Part shown: positions 8,501-17,028 of the stretch, one piece after another
Position numbering within the stretch: position 1 is the first letter of the stretch
Layout: every line of letters begins with the position of its first letter
Source: Anaerolineales bacterium
Lineage (GTDB): Bacteria > Chloroflexota > Anaerolineae > 4572-78 > J111
Assembly (NCBI GenBank): GCA_020634935.1
Contig: JACKAT010000006.1
Span: 1-64,000, forward strand
Direction of reading: 5' to 3'
Length of the DNA stretch: 64,000 bases
Position numbers and translations under genes: made by a program
The notes under the pieces: model-generated
What the model saw: only the letters and a program-made list of their open reading frames with translations
Database searches by the model: none
Told to the model about the DNA's origin: nothing

Positions 8501-8711
8501 GGTCCGCCGGCTCTAAGGAGCACCAGCAGATAGGAAGGTCCGTTGTTTGAGCAAAATCGGCCAGGAGGATCGATTTCCCGTAGCCACCGGGCGCGTAGAT
8601 AGTGATCAAACGCTGTCCTTTTTTGATAAACTCAGCTAGTAAGTTTAACAATCGCGAACGACGGTGAATTAAATTAAGGTTGGGAAGTCGGATTCGATCT
8701 TCTAACCCCAT
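5514..8711 (-). CDS. MalT-like STAND ATPase/TPR regulator with C-terminal wHTH-BTAD (SARP-type) domain
   Basis: A 1065-residue regulator. The N-terminal ATPase (about 1-280) has Walker A APGGYGKS (40-47) and Walker-B-like IIIIDDYHKA. A long TPR region (about 330-760) has repeats with YNYLGELGAAL- and LNSLGVCLYTTGQYDEAL-type motifs. The C-terminus has an OmpR/SARP-like winged helix (about 810-895, with RRVRE) and a BTAD helical domain (905-1060). This order is typical of Chloroflexota BTAD regulators. A ligand or partner bound by the TPRs is expected to switch on DNA binding by the C-terminus. It lies immediately upstream, on the same strand, of the small-peptide operon but has its own terminator. 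Confidence 0.9.
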   Translation of the reverse strand: MGLEDRIRLPNLNLIHRRSRLLNLLAEFIKKGQRLITIYAPGGYGKSILLADFAQTTDLPICWCSLEPADRDPTSFLTLLAYSITDRFHEIEPNSLLNLVKRGDTQSSIRRIAELLRSVDSHIIIIDDYHKAVSAGMTLALNRLLKQLPETSTIIVAARGDMTLDTGQIIDLLISERATGLSEEELKFTGEEIQLVMRKRFGRRISDEDAEEIAQATDGNVAQVLLTGHMMHANRLIGHLKQRLGDDRQMIYDYLAQEVFGKQSPILQKFMLYSAILPDMTPELCNALLETDQAQAYLEELIRKDLFISQIGIGYKYHDLFAEFLRTKLAEDEALHRQVSMKAAQILAEQARYDEAIFLYVSVQAWDEATVILEIQGSRFYDTGRALTLNTWLSQIPAEKLNQHPRLLLLRGQILSIDLGDPDQAISLFKLAEQRFETQSDTIGAAEAQVWQSVGLRRKGQMAQAIELANRGVAQLEALEADEHILALAIRNRGLVYNYLGELGAALSDLRRVFKLYEAWGNTYEIGLCHHDIGHCLDRDGNINGAIYHFKQAIRVWEALGNGSDLSNTLNSLGVCLYTTGQYDEALEYLNHSLDIALQIGASRRAAFAQASVGDILLEQQNYEKAMQAFRVAIEYAQNAGVQSLEVYILIRLGECYYQQGEFVQALQLALQVKEVTTETRLILEKGLATTLQAKIYMYRAEYETSFTLFAEAYTYFAQSSLLEQTKVSLWWSYALLLDLRVSSAQKQLQESLKLAMRLGGAAPGLGLIISEVRPLLRHALYQPDTSVEFKDHIQLLLRQDKNEQANSSLNLGWQAFLFGPPTILVEDTHRSFSQRGRSRKMPEFLAYLILEGRDGGCRWSEVTTALWPDLEPSKASSTFHQTLRRVRETVLGVPDYIIVKDDYYQVNPQYLDWCDAAAFETLLERISQAPPDKALPLQKELVALYRGNFLAGFELGEWGMEYQAWFEANFLRVVKLASEQLLTQNSPQEALTLINKGLINDYFREDLHRAAFKAYVQLGLHDHLQKHYAKLCAILKQEFNAPPDPVTVRLYEQVITDRQVQLVN

Positions 8712-8958
8712 TTGTTCTGACTCTGGCCTATCTTTTTAAGTTGCGTTTGTACGTATCTCAATAATTCAGGATAGAGGGCTAGACTGGCAATTATCGGTCA
8801 AGCAGTTGCCAGGAAACTCCGCTTAATTGAGAAAGCAGTATAGATATCTAAATAAGTGGGATCGATGATGAGATGTGAGATGGCGGTAATGAGGACAGCA
8901 GGTGAAGCGGTATTACGATAACTGTAGATTGAAATATTGATAAATGCAAATTTTAAAC

Positions 8959-11900
8959 TCAGCGATGCTTTACTCTAGGCCTGATGGTTAATTTGTCCAG
9001 CGGTACGGCCCGCCACAAGGCCGCCATATCTTGTTGAGCCAACCCGCCTAAAGCTGCCAGCGCGGCCAGATACATTACACTGCCAAGAGCTAATGTGGCT
9101 AAAAAACTGATATCGCCGACCAGCCACAGGGCCAACCCCATGACCAGCCCGGCTGCGGCCGGCCGCCAAACGATATCGAACCAAGGTACCACACACAGGT
9201 TTTGGCGTACCATCATATAAAAAGGGATCAACAGGGACCACTCCGATAAAATGGTCGTAATCGCTGCCGCTCGATAGCCGTAGAGCGGAATAAAGATCAA
9301 ATTGGTGACGGTATTGAACAGGACCCCAATGATAAAGGCTCGAGTAAGCTGCCGTTGTTGGTTAATTGCAATCAAAACATATTGCGTAACTTGATTAATA
9401 AAGCTGAACGGCAAAAACCAGATCAGGAGTTGCAGCACAATGACCGAGTCAGGTACAAAGCTCTCGCCGGCTAAGAATAGAATCAACTCCTTCGCTACAA
9501 ACGGCGTGCCGACCGCAATCGGGATGGCCAGCAGCAGCAGCAATCGCAGGCTCAAAATGTACGCCCGCACCAGCGACTCGCGCGAGTCGGCGGCGAAGCG
9601 GCTCATCAGTGGAAAGATAGCCAGGGTGAAATATTGAGGCACCACGTTGATGCCGTCGATATATTTATAGGCCGCGCTGTAATACCCCACCTGAGCGCTG
9701 CCCCAAACCGGCTTAAGGATAAACACATCGATGCGAAAGAAGATGGTTGACAGCAGATGGTTGATCATTAGCGGGAAGCTTTCGCCCATCATCTCCCGCT
9801 GTAAGACCGGATCGGCCTCGAAATGGGGCCGGTAAATCCGCGTGACCATGATGTAGGCTAAAACGGCAAACGAGCTTAAATTAGCCACCAGCGAGGCTCC
9901 GGCCAGGCCGATGATGCCCCACCCCAGCAGCAGGACCAAAGCCCCCACTGTAACCCGGACAAACGTAGTGATGGCCGACACGCCGGCCGGATATTCAGCC
10001 TTCTCGTGGGCATAAAAGAGGGCGGTCAGCCCATCGGATAGATTGCTGAAGAACGTGCCAACGGCAAAAATGGCGATAGTCACCAGCACTTCAACGGTGG
10101 TATCGCCCCAAACAACGTACATGGCCAGAATGACAGCCATAACCGGAATGGCCGCCAGCCACAAGTAGAGGCGTAGGATTGAGGCGTTAGTTAGGTAGCG
10201 ATTGCGCTGATTTCTGTCGGCGGCTACATCGCGGGTGACCAGGGTACCCAGTCCAAAGCGGGTGATGATTTCCACCATGCCAATAAAAGCCACCGCAAAG
10301 GCGAACTGCCCCGCTCCCTCCGGCTGCAAAATGCGCAGCATCAACAAAGCGAAAGCCAGATCAATAATCCGGTTGGATAGCGCCATGACCATCGGCACCA
10401 GGCTGTTTTTAGCCACCCGTTTGATCGGCGAGTCGTGTTCACTCTCTCGATACAGCCGGCCCCAGGCCCAATAGCCGACCAGAAAAACCAGCAGCGCTGC
10501 CGTCAGAAAGGAACCATAGGCCCCCAGTTGGAAACTGCGCGGGCTGTATCGAAACCGTACTTGCCACTCACCCGGTTGAAGATAGACCGCTCGAAAATTG
10601 CCGTTGGCGCGGTGAATGGTTAACTCGATTTCGGAAGGAGGCGATTGGCGATCAGGAGATGGGGAGATTGAGAGATGGGAAGTCGATAACTCGGCGGTCG
10701 GCGGTTGGCGGTCGGTGGTTGGCTCCAGCTGGGCATAGGCCCGCCAGCCGGGAAAATAGGTGTCGGCCAGCACCAGCCAGCCGGGCTGGTTCACCCGAAC
10801 CGTTAGTTGAACTTCGTTTGGTGTATAATCGCTTATTTCCACACTTGAAGCGGTCGGAATCGCCACGGCAGTGTCTTCGGGAACTAGATCCCGACCTAAA
10901 TCGTTGGTTTCCCCATCGAGGATGATTTGCTGGCGTGGATTGAGACTGCGCAGGGCAAAATCCAAATCATCCCCGATAGGCATTTCTTCGTGAACGACGA
11001 AGGCTCGGGGCAGGGCATCGGTATTTTCGTAGACGCGAATTTCCTGGTCATAAACTAGCTCATAGTTGGGGTTGTTAATGTCCACCGTCGTTAGAATATA
11101 ACGAACGCCCAGTAAATCCAACAGCGCCGAATCGAGCGCGGCATAACCGTCGTAATAGATCGGCCCGATCCGGTTGAATAGCAAATCGCCGTTTTCTTGA
11201 ATAAGCTGCATAAATCGAGCGTACTGACCGGGGATGATGCTGTCGTAGCCACGTATATCAAACAGATGGCTGGTCATGCCGGCATTGGCTTGAAATAGTT
11301 TGTTGCCGGGACCGGCTGGCGTATCGAAGCTGCTGAGCCGGAAGAAAGGGTCGTCAACCTGTTGATTTTCCAGCCATTGGACGACCGCCGGTTTGAAATC
11401 GAGCAGGGCGGGATCAACGGCCGGATTAAAACCTGCGCCCGCGACTAAGAGATCAACGGCCACGATAATCACGGCCAGCGGCTGCCAGGCGGGTAGCCGG
11501 TTCGACTCACGCGGTTGCAGGCTGAGCCGATTCGATACAAAAATAGGGCAGCGCGTGATCCGTACCACCGCTCCGGCAGCCATCACCATCAGGCAGAATT
11601 TAAAGAAGTTCGGCCATTGATAGCCGAAAAATTGACGGCCGTCGGCAAACGCATTTTGAGCCAATCCTGACCGGTCAAAAACAAAAGAAGCTGCCTGAAT
11701 AAACGGCTCCGGTATCACCAAGGCAACCAGCATAACGACCAGCCCAATCAATCCACTCCAAAACAGCCCCCAGCCCAAAAAATAAACCACCGATCCCAAA
11801 AACGACGGCTGCGCCAGTACATAACTCTTTGTCTCAGCCTTAGCCTCAGCCTTAGCCTTCCATTTGGCGCTCACCGTCGCATCCAAATACGTTACCCCCA

Positions 11901-13287
11901 GCCCCGCCAGCACCGCAATGCTCAGCGTAAACGGAAAGATCCAGCGAAAAGGCGAGTGCAGTTGATTCCAGCCGGGCAGGCCGTAGAAGAGGATCGCGTA
12001 CAGCGGCGTCCCAAAGGCAAACAGCAGCGAGAGAACCGCCAGCGTCGCAAAGATAAAAACACTATGGCAAGTTGGTCCGGCGGCCGGCGAGCCGGTGGCG
12101 ACCTTCTCTGAGGGTCGATCATCGAGCCAGGCTTTAGCGGCCTGCAACACGGCCAGTCCGGCTAACACCAGGGGCAAAATTCCGACGTAAGCGCCGGCTT
12201 CGACCGCTGTTTTGGTATCCCAAGTGGTGCAGTTAGGGCACAGGGGGTTGATCTCGCCATTAGCATTGAGGCCGAGCGGCTGCCACTGTCGCGTCACCAC
12301 ATCGAAATAACCGTGGTGGGCCGGACTGCCGAAAAAATCAGGGATGACGAAAGAGATAATGCGGCGTAGCGGTAAAGCCCATCCCCGCACTTGGGCCAGT
12401 GAAACCGAATTATCCCGGAAGTTCTGGGTAACGACCTCGTACATCGGCGCCAGTTGCACCGCGCCCAAGCCGATGCCCAGCCCGATCATCGCCAGCAGCC
12501 AGCCCCCCAAAATTAGCGCGTAGCGCGGGGTGGCCTGCTTTCGCCACAACATAACCAGCCGGCAAGCCGCGTAAAAACCGCCGACCAGCAGCGTGTAGTA
12601 GGTGATCTCGACGTGGCCGGCCAGAGTTTGTAGGCCCAGCACCAGCGCTCCCGCGACGATGTAGGGGATCGGCGAGTAGCCGGTCAAGCCCTTTTCTTCT
12701 TGTTTACGGATGATGATTTCGATAATAGCCAACAACAGCGGCAGCCAGACCGCGCCGGCCACGATCATGGTGAAAACGACGCTGACAATGAAGAACGTGC
12801 TGAGCGCAAACGTTAGGCCGGCTATCAGTGCCCCAACACGATTAGCGCGCAGCACCCGCAGGAAAATATACATATTCAAGCCGGCCAGCCAGAGCTGGCT
12901 AACGGTGAACCAGCCGTAGGCTTTGCTCAGTGGGAGAAAGTAGAAGAGCAGTGTAAAAGGATACAGCGCCGAGTGCTGCCCGTTGGCCAAAAATGGATGG
13001 CCCGCCAGGATGTAGGGATTCCACAGGGGAATTTGGCCGGCGGCGATCGACTCGCGGATGAATGTTTTCCAGGCGTAATTTTCTAAGATCAGGTCGGACA
13101 GGAGCTGATTTTGGGGAAGCCCAACGCCTAACGCGTCCCGGTAGGACAGCCAGGGTTCGTAGGCAAACAGGTTATCAACGGGAAGAAGGGTGTCTGGCCC
13201 TAACGTAACCGGCCAGAAGAGGAGCAGCGGCAGGAGCAGCAAGATAAGCCCGGCGAGAACATCAGACCGGTTGATGGCTCGAGACAA
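8959..13287 (-). CDS. YfhO-like membrane glycosyltransferase fused to an oligosaccharide flippase
   Basis: About 1442 residues. Residues 1-955 form a YfhO-type multi-TM protein: PLLLFWPVTLGPDTLLPVDN, IPLWNPYILAGHPFLANGQ, many helices, then a soluble domain with FPGW near the end. From about residue 957 (NSLVPMVMALSNRII) the sequence becomes a MOP-superfamily polysaccharide flippase with 12 or so helices, including RFGLGTLVTRDVA and QPEGAG. TTG at 13287 is preferred over an upstream TTG at 13362 because AGGAG lies 7 nt upstream and overlap with the glycosyltransferase gene is avoided. Low-complexity insertions occur in frame near 10650-10730 and 11828-11862. It probably works with the upstream GT2 enzyme in surface glycan assembly. 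Confidence 0.85.
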   Translation of the reverse strand: MSRAINRSDVLAGLILLLLPLLLFWPVTLGPDTLLPVDNLFAYEPWLSYRDALGVGLPQNQLLSDLILENYAWKTFIRESIAAGQIPLWNPYILAGHPFLANGQHSALYPFTLLFYFLPLSKAYGWFTVSQLWLAGLNMYIFLRVLRANRVGALIAGLTFALSTFFIVSVVFTMIVAGAVWLPLLLAIIEIIIRKQEEKGLTGYSPIPYIVAGALVLGLQTLAGHVEITYYTLLVGGFYAACRLVMLWRKQATPRYALILGGWLLAMIGLGIGLGAVQLAPMYEVVTQNFRDNSVSLAQVRGWALPLRRIISFVIPDFFGSPAHHGYFDVVTRQWQPLGLNANGEINPLCPNCTTWDTKTAVEAGAYVGILPLVLAGLAVLQAAKAWLDDRPSEKVATGSPAAGPTCHSVFIFATLAVLSLLFAFGTPLYAILFYGLPGWNQLHSPFRWIFPFTLSIAVLAGLGVTYLDATVSAKWKAKAEAKAETKSYVLAQPSFLGSVVYFLGWGLFWSGLIGLVVMLVALVIPEPFIQAASFVFDRSGLAQNAFADGRQFFGYQWPNFFKFCLMVMAAGAVVRITRCPIFVSNRLSLQPRESNRLPAWQPLAVIIVAVDLLVAGAGFNPAVDPALLDFKPAVVQWLENQQVDDPFFRLSSFDTPAGPGNKLFQANAGMTSHLFDIRGYDSIIPGQYARFMQLIQENGDLLFNRIGPIYYDGYAALDSALLDLLGVRYILTTVDINNPNYELVYDQEIRVYENTDALPRAFVVHEEMPIGDDLDFALRSLNPRQQIILDGETNDLGRDLVPEDTAVAIPTASSVEISDYTPNEVQLTVRVNQPGWLVLADTYFPGWRAYAQLEPTTDRQPPTAELSTSHLSISPSPDRQSPPSEIELTIHRANGNFRAVYLQPGEWQVRFRYSPRSFQLGAYGSFLTAALLVFLVGYWAWGRLYRESEHDSPIKRVAKNSLVPMVMALSNRIIDLAFALLMLRILQPEGAGQFAFAVAFIGMVEIITRFGLGTLVTRDVAADRNQRNRYLTNASILRLYLWLAAIPVMAVILAMYVVWGDTTVEVLVTIAIFAVGTFFSNLSDGLTALFYAHEKAEYPAGVSAITTFVRVTVGALVLLLGWGIIGLAGASLVANLSSFAVLAYIMVTRIYRPHFEADPVLQREMMGESFPLMINHLLSTIFFRIDVFILKPVWGSAQVGYYSAAYKYIDGINVVPQYFTLAIFPLMSRFAADSRESLVRAYILSLRLLLLLAIPIAVGTPFVAKELILFLAGESFVPDSVIVLQLLIWFLPFSFINQVTQYVLIAINQQRQLTRAFIIGVLFNTVTNLIFIPLYGYRAAAITTILSEWSLLIPFYMMVRQNLCVVPWFDIVWRPAAAGLVMGLALWLVGDISFLATLALGSVMYLAALAALGGLAQQDMAALWRAVPLDKLTIRPRVKHR

Positions 13288-13297
13288 GCGCGAACTC

Positions 13298-14053
13298 CTA
13301 AATTTCAGCCGATCGCGGCAGCGGGATGGGTTGGACTTTGCGGTGCCGCCATCGAATTTCAAACACGCGCAGGGCCGCCTCTATTTTGACCGGGACCGAC
13401 ATTTTGCTTTTGCCGATGCGCCGATCTTCAAAATAAATCGGAATTTCCACAATACGGAGGTTGAGTTTTTCCGACACAAAGGCCATTTCCACTTGAAAGA
13501 CATAGCCGTTAGAGTTGATGCGCTCCAGCCCGATGCGCTCCAGAGCGCTGCGTTTCCAGCACTTAAAGCCGGCGGTCGCATCTTTGGTTTCGACGCCCAA
13601 GATACCGCGCGTCCAGATGGAATTAGCCCACCAACTCAAAAACCAGCGCCACCAACTCCAGCGCTCGTCCAACTGACCACCATCAATGTAACGCGAACCG
13701 ATCACCACATCACAATCGGCAATTTTAGCCAGCATTTGCGGGATATAATGGGGCGAGTGGGAGAAATCGGCGTCCATTTGAACGATATATTTGGCCCCGT
13801 TGTCCAAGGCCCAGCTAAAACCAGCAATATAAGCGGTGCCTAAGCCTTGTTTGCCTTGGCGATGGATCACGTGCAGCCGGCCGGGATAGCACCTTTCCGC
13901 CAGTTGTTCGACAATTTGGCCCGTATTATCGGGCGAGGCGTCATCAACGACTAATACATGCAAATCGTCCACATTCAGGGTGAGCAGTTCGGCTGTAATG
14001 GCCGAGATATTGTTAGCTTCATTATAAGTTGGGATAACGACCACGGTTTTCAT
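13298..14053 (-). CDS. Polyprenol monophosphomannose synthase (GT2, DPM1-like)
   Basis: A 251-residue single-domain GT2 enzyme. MKTVVVIPTYNEANNI opens the fold, VVDDASPDNTG gives the first nucleotide-sugar-binding Asp pair, and QMDADFSHSP is the metal-binding DxD-type motif. The DPM1-type GSRY, KDATAGFKCW and RRIGKSKMS motifs follow. No C-terminal membrane domain is present, as in the short DPM1 form. The expected reaction transfers a sugar from a GDP- or UDP-sugar to polyprenyl phosphate, giving a donor for membrane glycosyltransferases. It ends 10 bp before the YfhO-flippase start, consistent with one operon. Confidence 0.92.
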   Translation of the reverse strand: MKTVVVIPTYNEANNISAITAELLTLNVDDLHVLVVDDASPDNTGQIVEQLAERCYPGRLHVIHRQGKQGLGTAYIAGFSWALDNGAKYIVQMDADFSHSPHYIPQMLAKIADCDVVIGSRYIDGGQLDERWSWWRWFLSWWANSIWTRGILGVETKDATAGFKCWKRSALERIGLERINSNGYVFQVEMAFVSEKLNLRIVEIPIYFEDRRIGKSKMSVPVKIEAALRVFEIRWRHRKVQPIPLPRSAEI

Positions 14054-14078
14054 AGGGCTTCTCTATCAAGTCAGTAAT

Positions 14079-14834
14079 TTAAGATGGTGATGTAAATTGA
14101 ATGGTTGGCAGTAGGCGTTGATTAAATTCCCCCCGCCAGTCCGGTCCGAGACGTATGAGTTCGGCGCGAATCGCTTCTGAGTCGGTCAGCAGTTTCGCCA
14201 GATTAATGCGCATACATGCGGGAGCAAACCGTTGTAGCTTGGGTATCCCTCGCTCCAACAATTTCATCGCGCCACGCCAATTTTTATGGTTGATATGGTA
14301 ACAAGCCACGCCGATTTGCAGAATGCCTTGAAACATAATCCGCACCGGCGCGGGTTCATCATTCCAGGCGTGCTCGATGATCTCATGACATTCATAGTAA
14401 TCCCCTTGGTTAAAGAGAGCAATTCCTTTGACCAATCGGGGCGGGGCGTCCTCGTGGCAGCGTCGATCATCGATTGTCCATTTGTGCTTGTCAACGAGAT
14501 GAGCCAGATTACTAACGATAGCCCCCCGACCCACCACCGCCTCGCAGCCGGCGGCCAGTGCGGCGTCGCGTAGGGCCAAATCGATATGAGGACCGAAGCC
14601 TAAAATTGGCACTGGCCCGGCCTTAGATTTTTTGATCAGCTTGATCAGGCTGCTCCAATCCCCACTCCGGCTAAACAGGTCGATAATCACCAGCACCGGC
14701 GATTTGAACAAAGCCAGCGTGAGTTGGGTTTCGTCTGTCGCGGTAATCGGTTGGTAGCCCAAATAGCGCAAATTATCTTCTAATCTGGGGAGAAACATTA
14801 GGTCATTAACAACAAGAACAACGGACTCGGTCAT
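14079..14834 (-). CDS. Receiver-like domain fused to DUF309
   Basis: A 251-residue protein starting at ATG 14834; a TTG at 14852 is possible but has no ribosome site. The N-terminal 115 residues look like a response-regulator receiver fold (SVVLVVNDLMFLPRLEDNLR, then LVIID), though the phospho-acceptor environment is not fully canonical. The C-terminal part has the DUF309 signature: ALFNQGDYYECHEIIEHAWN, then FQGILQIGVACYH. DUF309 is a helical domain of unknown function. It sits 25 bp upstream of the GT2 gene on the same strand, so co-transcription is likely but a functional link is not shown. Confidence 0.8.
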   Translation of the reverse strand: MTESVVLVVNDLMFLPRLEDNLRYLGYQPITATDETQLTLALFKSPVLVIIDLFSRSGDWSSLIKLIKKSKAGPVPILGFGPHIDLALRDAALAAGCEAVVGRGAIVSNLAHLVDKHKWTIDDRRCHEDAPPRLVKGIALFNQGDYYECHEIIEHAWNDEPAPVRIMFQGILQIGVACYHINHKNWRGAMKLLERGIPKLQRFAPACMRINLAKLLTDSEAIRAELIRLGPDWRGEFNQRLLPTIQFTSPS

Positions 14835-15030
14835 TGGCCTGACACAATACAAATGGCTCGAAATTTACGAATTTTACTATTGTATGCATATATTGAATTT
14901 ATGTCCAGCACGCCAGGTGCAACATTAACCGTGACGACATGACTAGTGTACCGCAAAAATGAGGCGTTGAGTAGAGGCTAAGGTACTTTATTTTATTGCC
15001 CTAAAGTCAAATATTGGCTTCCCCTTAGGG

Positions 15031-16215
15031 TTATGGGTTGTCCAACGCTATCAGCCAGATGTTTTGATCGGCGCTGTTGACGAAGATAACGCTGTTTCCG
15101 TCCGGCGCTACCGTCCAGTCGCCGTTGGAAATGGAGAAGACCTGGCTGTTGGGGTCAGTTAGGGGGCGGCTTTCGTTGGCCACGACATCGACCTGCCACA
15201 ACTGCATGCTCGTTTCAGCCGATTCGCGCATTGGGATGAAAATCAACGAAGTATCGTTGCGCCAGTGATACGCGCCAAAAGCGGGGACGTTCAACTTTTG
15301 GACCACGGTTCCCTCCGGGTTGGCCACCCAGATGCCGCTGTTGCCCGATGTATCGGAGAAGGTCACGAAGTACACAATCCAACTACCACCTGGTGAAATT
15401 TCGATACCGCGAATCCGTTTGTCACGAACCAGTTTCGTTTGCTGGCCGGTCGTCACATCGAGGATGGACAGCGTTTGGGCCTCTTCCCCCTGAACTTCAC
15501 GCGTGACCAGCCCAATGCGCCGGCTGTCAGGCAGCCAGCCCACCGATCCGCCGCCGGTGACGGTGGTCACCAGCCGAGGATTGTCGCCGCGCAGATCGGC
15601 CAGCCAAATGTCGGTCTGGCGCAGATCGTAGGGTCCTTCCTGATCTCGCGCTTCCCACATAATCTGTTGGCCGTCGAGCGAGTAACGCGGCCAGTTCCCG
15701 CCGGTATCGACCGCCCAACTTTCGCCGGTGGCCTCATTGACAAAGCGAGCCAAATCGCCGTCCATGGTGGCCACGGTCGTCCGGTCAGGGCTGCGGAAGC
15801 CGATGACCTCATCAACCAACACGGGCGCGGCTGGGGGGTTGCTCACCTCAACGCCATAGATGCCGGCCGGCGCTGCGGGATCGGGTTTGTCGATGAACAA
15901 TACCTGCTGGCCGTCGGGCGAGAAAAAGGGCTGGACGCAGCAGCCACCCTCAGTAAGCTGGCGCAGCTCCGGGGTGGCCGGTGGTGGGGTAGGGGTGTCC
16001 GTCGGCGCGGTGGTGGGGGTTGCTGTTGGTGCGGGCAGCGGCGTGTCAGTCGAGGTCGGCTGGGCGGCGATGGCCACCACGGTCGCGGCCAGGGTGATAA
16101 ACGACTCGGCGGGTTGAACGGCGGTGGGTGTTGCCGGCTGGGTGGCTGAACCGCAGGCGGTCGCCAGGAACCCGACCAGCAGCACTATCAGGCGGCTCAA
16201 ATGACCCGCTCGCAC
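15031..16215 (-). CDS. TolB/WD40-like beta-propeller lipoprotein
   Basis: A 394-residue protein. GTG at 16215 overlaps the last base of the upstream M23 stop codon. The signal peptide ends in lipobox LATAC (Cys about 21), followed by a Thr/Pro-rich spacer. The rest is PD40/TolB-type propeller blades: FSPDGQQVLFID, RYSLDGQQIMWEA, WLPDSRRIGLVT, ISPGGSWIVYFV, VAPDGNSVIFVN. It is expected to be an exported, lipid-anchored binding or scaffold protein. The same domain type appears at 25746 and in the kinase at 50786. Operon with the M23 and DsbA genes is very likely. Confidence 0.85.
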   Translation of the reverse strand: MRAGHLSRLIVLLVGFLATACGSATQPATPTAVQPAESFITLAATVVAIAAQPTSTDTPLPAPTATPTTAPTDTPTPPPATPELRQLTEGGCCVQPFFSPDGQQVLFIDKPDPAAPAGIYGVEVSNPPAAPVLVDEVIGFRSPDRTTVATMDGDLARFVNEATGESWAVDTGGNWPRYSLDGQQIMWEARDQEGPYDLRQTDIWLADLRGDNPRLVTTVTGGGSVGWLPDSRRIGLVTREVQGEEAQTLSILDVTTGQQTKLVRDKRIRGIEISPGGSWIVYFVTFSDTSGNSGIWVANPEGTVVQKLNVPAFGAYHWRNDTSLIFIPMRESAETSMQLWQVDVVANESRPLTDPNSQVFSISNGDWTVAPDGNSVIFVNSADQNIWLIALDNP

Positions 16216-16982
16216 TAACGGCCTCCGGTTTCCGGGGGCCAGGTTAAGCTGTACTCGTTGAGCAGTTCGCCGCCAAAGGTGATGGTCGGTTGGTCTTTAA
16301 TCGTCTGCCAGCGGCGCGGTTCGAGCAAATCGCGTTGAAAGCCGTTGCTAAAACTGCCGACGAGCGCCAGGTTATCCCAATCGGCTTTAATCAGCGGCAC
16401 CGGGTTGAACGCCCGCCAATGGAAGTTGTCGCGAATTTCCAGATGCAAATGGGGCGCGGAATGGCACGTGCCAAACGAGTCGCCGCTAAGCGCGATCACC
16501 TCTCCCTGCGTGACTTCCTGGCCAGGGGTCAGATCAGGCTTTTCCAGTAAATGCCCGTACAGCGAACTATAGCCGTTTGGGTGATCGATGACCAGATTGT
16601 GAGGGAGCGACCCGTGCCGGCCATCGACCTCGCTGACAATGCCATCGCCGATAGCGACCACTTCGGTGCCGCATTCGGCGCTAAAATCCAACCCGAAGTG
16701 AATCCCTTGCCCGGCCTGGTAAAAGACGCGGCGCTGGACAAATGCCCCGGTGGTATTGCCATAAGCCTGCCCCAGTAGCCAGGTATCGGGGCCGGGCGGT
16801 TCGGCCAGGGGCAGAATAAAGGGCGGTTCGTCCGGCAGCTCAGCCGGCGGGTTAACCGCCGGAAAGCCGGCGTGGTTGAGCGGAACTTCCTGAGCGTACA
16901 GGAACGGCGCGGTTAAAAAAAGTAAGATTAGTAAACCGATTGATATAGTAACTCTTATAAAGAGATGATGTTTGATTAGCAT
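16215..16982 (-). CDS. M23 family (LytM-like) metallopeptidase
   Basis: ATG at 16982 gives 255 residues with a clean signal peptide (MLIKHHLFIRVTISIGLLIL... ending near FLYAQ). The reading frame stays open upstream but that stretch looks non-coding. The LytM domain contains HFGLDFSAECGTEVVAIGDG (the first zinc His and Asp) and HLHLEIR (the HxH motif), with YGHL between. M23 enzymes cleave peptidoglycan cross-bridges or act as scaffolds; zinc ligands are intact here. It shares one base with the next gene and lies 46 bp after the DsbA-like gene. Confidence 0.88.
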   Translation of the reverse strand: MLIKHHLFIRVTISIGLLILLFLTAPFLYAQEVPLNHAGFPAVNPPAELPDEPPFILPLAEPPGPDTWLLGQAYGNTTGAFVQRRVFYQAGQGIHFGLDFSAECGTEVVAIGDGIVSEVDGRHGSLPHNLVIDHPNGYSSLYGHLLEKPDLTPGQEVTQGEVIALSGDSFGTCHSAPHLHLEIRDNFHWRAFNPVPLIKADWDNLALVGSFSNGFQRDLLEPRRWQTIKDQPTITFGGELLNEYSLTWPPETGGR

Positions 16983-17028
16983 AGGCAATTTTGAATGATG
17001 ATTGATGAATAATGAATGATAAACATGA

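Noticed and set aside
13288..13362. Upstream TTG start for the YfhO-flippase gene
   Set aside because: It would overlap the glycosyltransferase gene and lacks a ribosome site; TTG at 13287 has AGGAG at good spacing.
13190..13843. 217-codon plus-strand ORF
   Set aside because: It lies opposite the DPM1-like gene and the start of the YfhO-flippase gene, both with strong motifs; its product has no recognisable domain.
15439..16149. 236-codon plus-strand ORF
   Set aside because: It is antisense to the propeller lipoprotein and has a Gly/Arg-rich shadow composition.
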